NCBI GenBank assembly: GCA_002050275.1
Contig: MWTB01000002.1
Location: forward strand, 103,176-167,175
Reading direction: 5' to 3'
DNA length: 64,000 bases
Source: Anaerolineae bacterium UTCFX1
GTDB lineage: Bacteria > Chloroflexota > Anaerolineae > Anaerolineales > Villigracilaceae
Below, one piece after another: positions 59,447 through 64,000 of the stretch (its first letter is position 1; each line of letters starts with the position of its first letter). The position numbers were made by a program, and so were the translations under genes. The notes under the pieces are model-generated. The model did no database searches and had not been told where the DNA came from. It was given only the letters and a program-made list of their open reading frames with translations.

Positions 59447-60778
59447 ATGGCAAAGATCGAACTTAACCGTAATCCCTTCATAGAGAACGCCCTCAAATCT
59501 CGTTACCCGCAACTGGCGGTTTTTATCGTGATGCTGGTGGGATATATCTTTGCCATCCTTGCGGGACTCATCGGCACGCCAGTTGGGAGTCACAACTTCA
59601 GTATCGTCTTTGTGTGGATCGCATGGTGGGCTGTCTTGATCCTTGTAGCAGTTCCGTTCTTCGGACGTGGATGGTGCGCGGTCTGTCCGATTCCGCTTCC
59701 AGGTGAGTGGCTACAACGCGGTGCGATGCTTGCCCCTCCTAATAAACGACCCAAGTGGCTTAACCTGCGTGTGCCAAAGATGTTCCGCAACATCTGGCTG
59801 CAAAACATCTCCTTCCTCTTGCTTGCCCTTTTTAGCAGTGTCCTGCTCACCACTCCAAACATCACAAGCATTGTCCTGGCTGCCATGCTCTTCGCAGCGA
59901 TTGGATTGAGCACAATCTTCGAGCGCCGCGCCTTTTGTCGTTATCTCTGCCCCGTTGGTGGATTCATCGGGCTCTACTCACAAACTGCCCCCATTGAATT
60001 AAGGATCAGAGACAAACAGGCCTGTGTGAAGTGCGAAGGTAAGCCCTGCTATAACGGCTCAGAGGTTGGCTATGGTTGTCCGTGGGATGTCTTCCCTGGT
60101 GGGTTGACGAAGAACACATATTGCGGTCTGTGCATGGAATGTATCCGCACCTGCCCGCACGATAATATCGCGGTCAACCTGCGTCCGTTTTCTGCCGACC
60201 TTGCCAAGCCAACCACTCGCATGGATGAAGCCTTCAAGTCATTTATTATGCTCGGCTCGGCAATGATCTATGCGGGTGTTTTGTTGGGTCCGTGGGGGAT
60301 GCTCAAGGATGCGGCATACAATGTCGGTTCAAATTCTTGGTTTGTTTATGCGGGTGTATTTCTCGCCATTATCTTTGGAGTGCTTCCTGGTTTGTTCTCA
60401 CTAGGTATTTACCAAAGGCAAAATAACATTGCCTTCAAACAGCGCTTCGCATCTCTTTCCACTGCCCTTATTCCTCTCGGCATGATGTTCTGGGTCGCGT
60501 TCAGTTTGTCGTTCGTTCTGACCAACGCATCCTACATCTTAACCGCCCTTTCCGATCCGCTTGGGTTGGGATGGAATCTCTTCAGCACGGCAAACACAGC
60601 TTGGCAGCCGATGCTTACCTCCATTCTCGCGCCTGCACAGACACTGGCACTGGTCGGCGGGTTGATCTGGTCAGCACGCACCGCACAGAAAGCCGCCAAC
60701 GAATCGTGGACGTCGTCTATGCCTGTCATTGTGTATTGTTTTCTCCTCACCTCGGTCATGCTCTGGTTGCTGTTATGA
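59447..60778 (+). CDS. NapH/NosR-like polyferredoxin membrane protein
   Basis: This protein of 443 residues has about ten membrane helices and cytoplasmic Fe-S motifs. WCAVCPIPLP (about 76) and CRYLCPVGG (about 168) are the CxxxCP pattern of NosR/NapH/RdxA proteins. A double 4Fe-4S ferredoxin motif follows (CVKCEGKPCYNG, about 187-198; CGLCMECIRTCPHDN, about 227-241). Such proteins carry electrons from the quinol pool to extracytoplasmic acceptors. It sits between the two CuA proteins. Confidence 0.86.
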   Translation: MAKIELNRNPFIENALKSRYPQLAVFIVMLVGYIFAILAGLIGTPVGSHNFSIVFVWIAWWAVLILVAVPFFGRGWCAVCPIPLPGEWLQRGAMLAPPNKRPKWLNLRVPKMFRNIWLQNISFLLLALFSSVLLTTPNITSIVLAAMLFAAIGLSTIFERRAFCRYLCPVGGFIGLYSQTAPIELRIRDKQACVKCEGKPCYNGSEVGYGCPWDVFPGGLTKNTYCGLCMECIRTCPHDNIAVNLRPFSADLAKPTTRMDEAFKSFIMLGSAMIYAGVLLGPWGMLKDAAYNVGSNSWFVYAGVFLAIIFGVLPGLFSLGIYQRQNNIAFKQRFASLSTALIPLGMMFWVAFSLSFVLTNASYILTALSDPLGLGWNLFSTANTAWQPMLTSILAPAQTLALVGGLIWSARTAQKAANESWTSSMPVIVYCFLLTSVMLWLLL

Positions 60779-61752
60779 AACGCGCGGAACTTCTCTCAAG
60801 GCTTATCGTCACAGTGGCGGTTGTCGGTGTGGTCGGAACGCCGCTCTATCTTTGGTCACGCACGCCCATCATCCACGCGCGCATGGCGGAGAACGGCGGA
60901 TGGACTCCCGATGTCATCCAGGCTGAAGCAGGTAAGCCATTACATTTGAAACTCACCTCCGATGATGTGATGCACGGCTTTGCAGTCGGTCAGATGGATA
61001 TGGAGGCAGTGAGTGTCGAGCCTGGCAAAGTCACTGACATTACGCTGAATTTTGAGAAGCCTGGGATATACACTTTTTATTGCACGCGCTGGTGTGGACT
61101 CAACCATTGGCGGATGCGCGGCACGATAGAAGTTAGCGGTTCAAACACGGACCTCAAACCTGCCTCACCGCCTTTATATGTTTCCCTCAACCTCGACATT
61201 GATGCTCCGCACGATGCAACAGTTGTTCCAAACGGTCAGCCGTCAGTAAGCAACGGTCAGTCTTTGGCAATGGATAATTCCATATCTTTGTCTCATGAAG
61301 AGTATTTGGCAAGTTCACCATTTGAGGTGTTCGATGGCTTGAAGAATTCTTCACTGACAGAGGAAGAGCGTTGGGATATTGTCGCCTACCTCTGGCAATC
61401 CAATACTACACCTGATGCTCTTGCAAATGGAAAACAACTCTATGCCCAGAACTGTGCCGCCTGTCATGGCGAGAACGGTGCAGGTGATGGCGTTTTTGCA
61501 GATGACCTTGCTGCTACAGGTGAAGCATCCATGCAAACAATGAGCGGCGCAGAAAACATGATGATGCAAACTCCCGTTGACTTTACAGACTCAGCACGGA
61601 TGCTTGGCGCAACCCCTGCGTTGTTACAGGGAAAGATCCTGCGTGGTGGCATGGGTACAGGCATGCCGATGTGGGGATCGATTTTTACCGAAGGACAAAT
61701 CTGGGATCTGATCGCTTATCTCTATTCATTCCAGTTTGAATATCCAAAGTAA
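60775..61752 (+). CDS. CuA cupredoxin fused to cytochrome c
   Basis: This protein of 325 residues has a signal anchor (about 8-28), a cupredoxin domain with a CuA site and a cytochrome c domain. CuA ligands: His67 in DVMHGFAV and C103-x3-C107-x3-H111-x2-M114 in CTRWCGLNHWRM. The heme site is CAACH (about 226-230, NCAACHGENGAGDG), with an axial Met candidate in GMGTGMPMWG. ATG 60775 overlaps the upstream stop as ATGA. The architecture recalls caa3-type subunit II with a fused cytochrome c, but there is no oxidase catalytic subunit nearby. Confidence 0.88.
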   Translation: MKRAELLSRLIVTVAVVGVVGTPLYLWSRTPIIHARMAENGGWTPDVIQAEAGKPLHLKLTSDDVMHGFAVGQMDMEAVSVEPGKVTDITLNFEKPGIYTFYCTRWCGLNHWRMRGTIEVSGSNTDLKPASPPLYVSLNLDIDAPHDATVVPNGQPSVSNGQSLAMDNSISLSHEEYLASSPFEVFDGLKNSSLTEEERWDIVAYLWQSNTTPDALANGKQLYAQNCAACHGENGAGDGVFADDLAATGEASMQTMSGAENMMMQTPVDFTDSARMLGATPALLQGKILRGGMGTGMPMWGSIFTEGQIWDLIAYLYSFQFEYPK

Positions 61753-61761
61753 GGAGGCTCA

Positions 61762-62241
61762 ATGAGTAATAAACAAAACAGACAAAAAAGCAGAAAGCAT
61801 AAACAGAAACAAAATTTTCCGTGGCTGCTGCTTGTGTTGGGAGGCGTCTTCATAGCTGTCGCAGCGTTTCTCTTTGCACGGCAGGGAGGAGGCGATGGAG
61901 GCGGAATCCCGTCCATTGCGGTGGACCAACAGAAGATCGATTACGGTGATGTCAAATTTGGCGTTGAGAAGACCTTTGCCATCAAAGTCACCAACACAGG
62001 TGACGGAACATTACGTTTTAAAGAAGAACCCTATATCCAAGTATTGGAGGGGTGCTGACCGCCTCAACTGACCATCGGTTCGATGGTACTCAAACCTGGC
62101 GAAAGTACGATCGTCGAGTCAAGTGTATTTATGATGCACGAGGGTATGGATGGTCCACATGACTTTGCGGTGCATTTGAAAACAAACGACTCAACTAATC
62201 CTGATCTGATTGTGCATGTTCTATCCAATTGGATACCGTGA
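61762..62241 (+). CDS. DUF1573-like membrane-anchored protein with in-frame UGA (candidate selenoprotein)
   Basis: This protein of 159 residues has a basic N terminus, one membrane helix (about 19-40) and an immunoglobulin-like DUF1573 domain (about 52-157) outside the membrane. At codon 99 (62056-62058) there is a TGA after Cys98: LEGC-U-PPQLTIG. The frame continues for 60 clearly coding codons (MMHEGMDGPHDF) to TGA 62239-62241. A hairpin with a GGU loop follows the UGA, as in bacterial SECIS elements, so I read the TGA as selenocysteine. A nonsense mutation is the alternative. AGGAGG at 61752-61757 precedes ATG 61762. Confidence 0.75.
62059..62096 (+). promoter_or_regulatory. SECIS-like hairpin after the UGA codon
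   Basis: ACCATC (62071-62076) pairs with GATGGT (62082-62087), leaving loop GGTTC (62077-62081); a further G-C pair can close inside. Counting from the UGA, the loop GGU lies at +19 to +21. In the E. coli fdhF SECIS as I remember it, the loop GGU is also at +19 to +21. Flanking bases do not extend a long lower stem. SelB would bind the loop. Confidence 0.65.
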
Positions 62242-62253
62242 GTGCATGTAATA

Positions 62254-62293
62254 ACAACAACGGCGAGACTTTCCAGTCTCGCCGTTGTTGTCT
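62254..62293. terminator. Strong bidirectional terminator
   Basis: ACAACAACGGCGAGACT (62254-62270) pairs exactly with its complement at 62275-62291, loop ttcc. It separates the DUF1573-like gene from the convergent P-type ATPase gene. Confidence 0.9.
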
Positions 62294-62305
62294 TATAACC
62301 TTGTC

Positions 62306-64000
62306 TTATTTCTGTTTCAACAGTCTTGCTGAGTTTCCCATAATGCCAATGTCAGGCAGGGATTGTGCTGCGGCGGCAAGAACGGGGGGCAGGAAGCCGA
62401 ATGCTGCAAGGGTCAGCCCAATGGCATTATAGGCTGTCGTGAACAGCAAGTTCATCTTTACCACTCTCATCGTTCGTTGGGCGATCTTCAATATCTCGGG
62501 CACCAGGTTCCAGTCTTCGCGCATCAGGGCGATATGAGCTGCTTCGATGGCAACGTCCGTGCCTGCCGCACCCATCGCAATGCCAATATCCGCTTGAGCG
62601 AGTGCAGGTGCATCATTGACACCGTCGCCGATCATGACCACCACATGTCCCTTCGCCTGATATTCCTTCACGATATCGATCTTATGTTCAGGCAAAAGAT
62701 TGGCTCGGTAGGAAACACCCAGTTTTTCCGCCAGTGTGGATGCGGCCCGTTCATTGTCTCCCGTAAGCAATTCGATGTGTCCAATACCCAGTGTGCGGAC
62801 ATACTTCAGAGCGGTTGGAACTTCCTCTCGCAAAGTGTCTGCCGCCGCAAGCACGCCGACGAGTTCATGATCGCTTTCCATGAATAGAAGTGTTTTTCCC
62901 TGCGCTTCAAGGTCAGACGCAAGATTTAACGTTTCAGCAGAAGGAATCATGCGACGATTGCCGACTGCAATGCGGCGTGCGTCTATGAGAGCACGCACAC
63001 CCTGTCCAGGCACCGATTCAAAGTCTTGCGGTTCGTTCAGGGAAATATTTTCCGCACCTGCCAACCTGCGGACTGCCTCTGCCAGTGGGTGTTCCGAATA
63101 ACGTTCAGCAGATGCAGCGATGGAGATGATTTCAGTACGTGAGAGTCCATTCAAGGAAATCACATCGGTTACCTGCGGCTGACCGAGGGTGAGTGTGCCC
63201 GTTTTATCGACCAATAAAACATCGGCACGTGCAAGTAGTTCGAGATATTTGCCGCCTTTGATCAGCAAGCCACGTTTAGCGCTGGCGCCGACGGATGCGA
63301 GCATGGCAATAGGAGTTGCCAACGCGAAGGAACAGGAACATGCCACTAGTAATACTGCCGCAGTGGAAAGTGGGTTGCGAGTAATAAGAAAGGTTATCGC
63401 GGCGATGGCAGCAACAACAGGCAGATACCAGGCGCTGAATTTGTCGGCAATGCGTTGAACGTCGGCGCGATGCCCTTCGGCTTCTTCCACCATCTTGACC
63501 ACGCGCCCAAAGGTGGTATCCACGCCAATCCGCTCAGCGCGGATACGCAGGCTGCCAAGTTTGGCAATCGTCGCAGCGTAGACATGAGTCCCGTTTGCGG
63601 CTTCGATAGGCATGGACTCACCCGTGATGGCGGATTGGTCAACAGTCGCTTGTCCACTGATGACTTCTCCATCGACGGCGATCTTTTCACCTGGACGCAC
63701 AATCACAATATCACCGACTTTCACCTGTGCGATCGGAAGTTCGATCTCCAAGCCCGTTTGTTCCACGCGTGCGGTCTGTGGTGCAAGTGAGGTTAGTTCC
63801 TTAACAGCGCGGCGGGCGCTTTCAGTGGTGAAGTTCTCCACGTAATCACCGATACGCATGAAGACGACCACCAGTGCCGCTGTAGCCCATTGACCAACGA
63901 CCAATGCGGCAATCACACCCAGAGTCATCAACGTGTGCGAGATGATCTGGCGATTGAGCGTGGCACTGATGACGTTCTTGAAGACGGGATACCCACCCGC
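62306..64000 (-). CDS. Heavy-metal P-type ATPase with CSC motif (5' end outside the window)
   Basis: This partial protein has 564 residues up to the window edge; its N terminus lies beyond 64000. It shows actuator TGES, phosphorylation motif [21 protein letters not shown] and the helix near the metal site VACSCSFALATP. The usual CPC or CPH is replaced by CSC, so the metal specificity cannot be read from family rules. The frame is open upstream of the TTG at 63931 (GGYPVFKNVISATLNRQ), which shows the gene continues. It is convergent with the copper and selenoprotein operon. Confidence 0.88.
   Translation of the reverse strand, partial: AGGYPVFKNVISATLNRQIISHTLMTLGVIAALVVGQWATAALVVVFMRIGDYVENFTTESARRAVKELTSLAPQTARVEQTGLEIELPIAQVKVGDIVIVRPGEKIAVDGEVISGQATVDQSAITGESMPIEAANGTHVYAATIAKLGSLRIRAERIGVDTTFGRVVKMVEEAEGHRADVQRIADKFSAWYLPVVAAIAAITFLITRNPLSTAAVLLVACSCSFALATPIAMLASVGASAKRGLLIKGGKYLELLARADVLLVDKTGTLTLGQPQVTDVISLNGLSRTEIISIAASAERYSEHPLAEAVRRLAGAENISLNEPQDFESVPGQGVRALIDARRIAVGNRRMIPSAETLNLASDLEAQGKTLLFMESDHELVGVLAAADTLREEVPTALKYVRTLGIGHIELLTGDNERAASTLAEKLGVSYRANLLPEHKIDIVKEYQAKGHVVVMIGDGVNDAPALAQADIGIAMGAAGTDVAIEAAHIALMREDWNLVPEILKIAQRTMRVVKMNLLFTTAYNAIGLTLAAFGFLPPVLAAAAQSLPDIGIMGNSARLLKQK

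Noticed and set aside
62306-63931. Start of the last P-type ATPase at the TTG at 63931
   Set aside because: The frame is open to the end of the window with typical family residues, so the gene continues beyond 64000.

Overview
The window looks like part of a Chloroflexota (Anaerolineae-type) chromosome. This is inferred from gene content and style: topoisomerase I with a DUF5679-like N-terminal zinc domain, a small DPGSGS membrane protein, TIGR02206 and DUF2085 membrane proteins, many dispersed palindromic repeats, and several genes whose start codon lies 6-7 nt after a TATAAT box (probable leaderless mRNAs). No rRNA is present. Four tRNA genes are visible: Cys, Gly and Phe in a cluster, and Leu alone.

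Region 1 (1-26.1 kb) is core genome: an RNase Z-like hydrolase, HNH nuclease, tyrS, a 1301-aa REC-PAS-GAF5-HD-GYP signalling protein, tRNAs, ffh, rpsP-khpA-rimM, dprA, manC, topA, a methyltransferase, greA, a dNTPase and a TIGR02206 protein. The usual ffh/rpsP neighbourhood is split by about 5.5 kb of accessory genes (TPR protein, lipoprotein, GNAT, and a two-component system whose kinase carries an in-frame TAA). Ahead of tyrS lies a textbook-like attenuator: a 15-codon leader ORF with tandem Tyr codons, a possible antiterminator and a terminator.

Region 2 (about 26.2-35.8 kb) is a plasmid-like or integrative element. It carries an SH3 lipoprotein, a membrane protein, ParA, a possible DNA-binding partner, a tyrosine recombinase, a 1064-aa primase-helicase, an intergenic region with two hairpin modules and many GAACTAC repeats (candidate replication origin), a winged-helix protein and a Replic_Relax-like protein.

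Region 3 (35.9-49.2 kb) is a defence island. It holds a type I restriction-modification system (hsdR, hsdS, hsdM) with an XRE-ImmA/DUF4411 toxin-antitoxin-like pair inside it, an unrecognised three-gene operon whose first product is PIN-like, and, divergent to that, a 1279-aa nuclease-STAND NTPase resembling Avs-type antiviral proteins.

Region 4 (49.3-64 kb) handles copper, thiols and electrons outside the cytoplasm. It contains a cupredoxin lipoprotein, a NarL/NarX-type two-component system, a CcdA with its two halves in swapped order, a rhodanese lipoprotein, two YHS proteins, a CopB-type P-ATPase, a PCYCGC protein, two CuA-site cupredoxins (one fused to cytochrome c), a NapH/NosR-like polyferredoxin, a DUF1573-like protein and a second P-ATPase with an atypical CSC motif. 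The DUF1573-like gene has an in-frame UGA followed by a hairpin whose GGU loop lies exactly where the E. coli fdhF SECIS loop lies. I read it as a candidate selenoprotein.

The strongest leads are the tyrS attenuator, the candidate selenoprotein, the iteron/hairpin origin candidate, the permuted CcdA and the defence genes at 43-49 kb.
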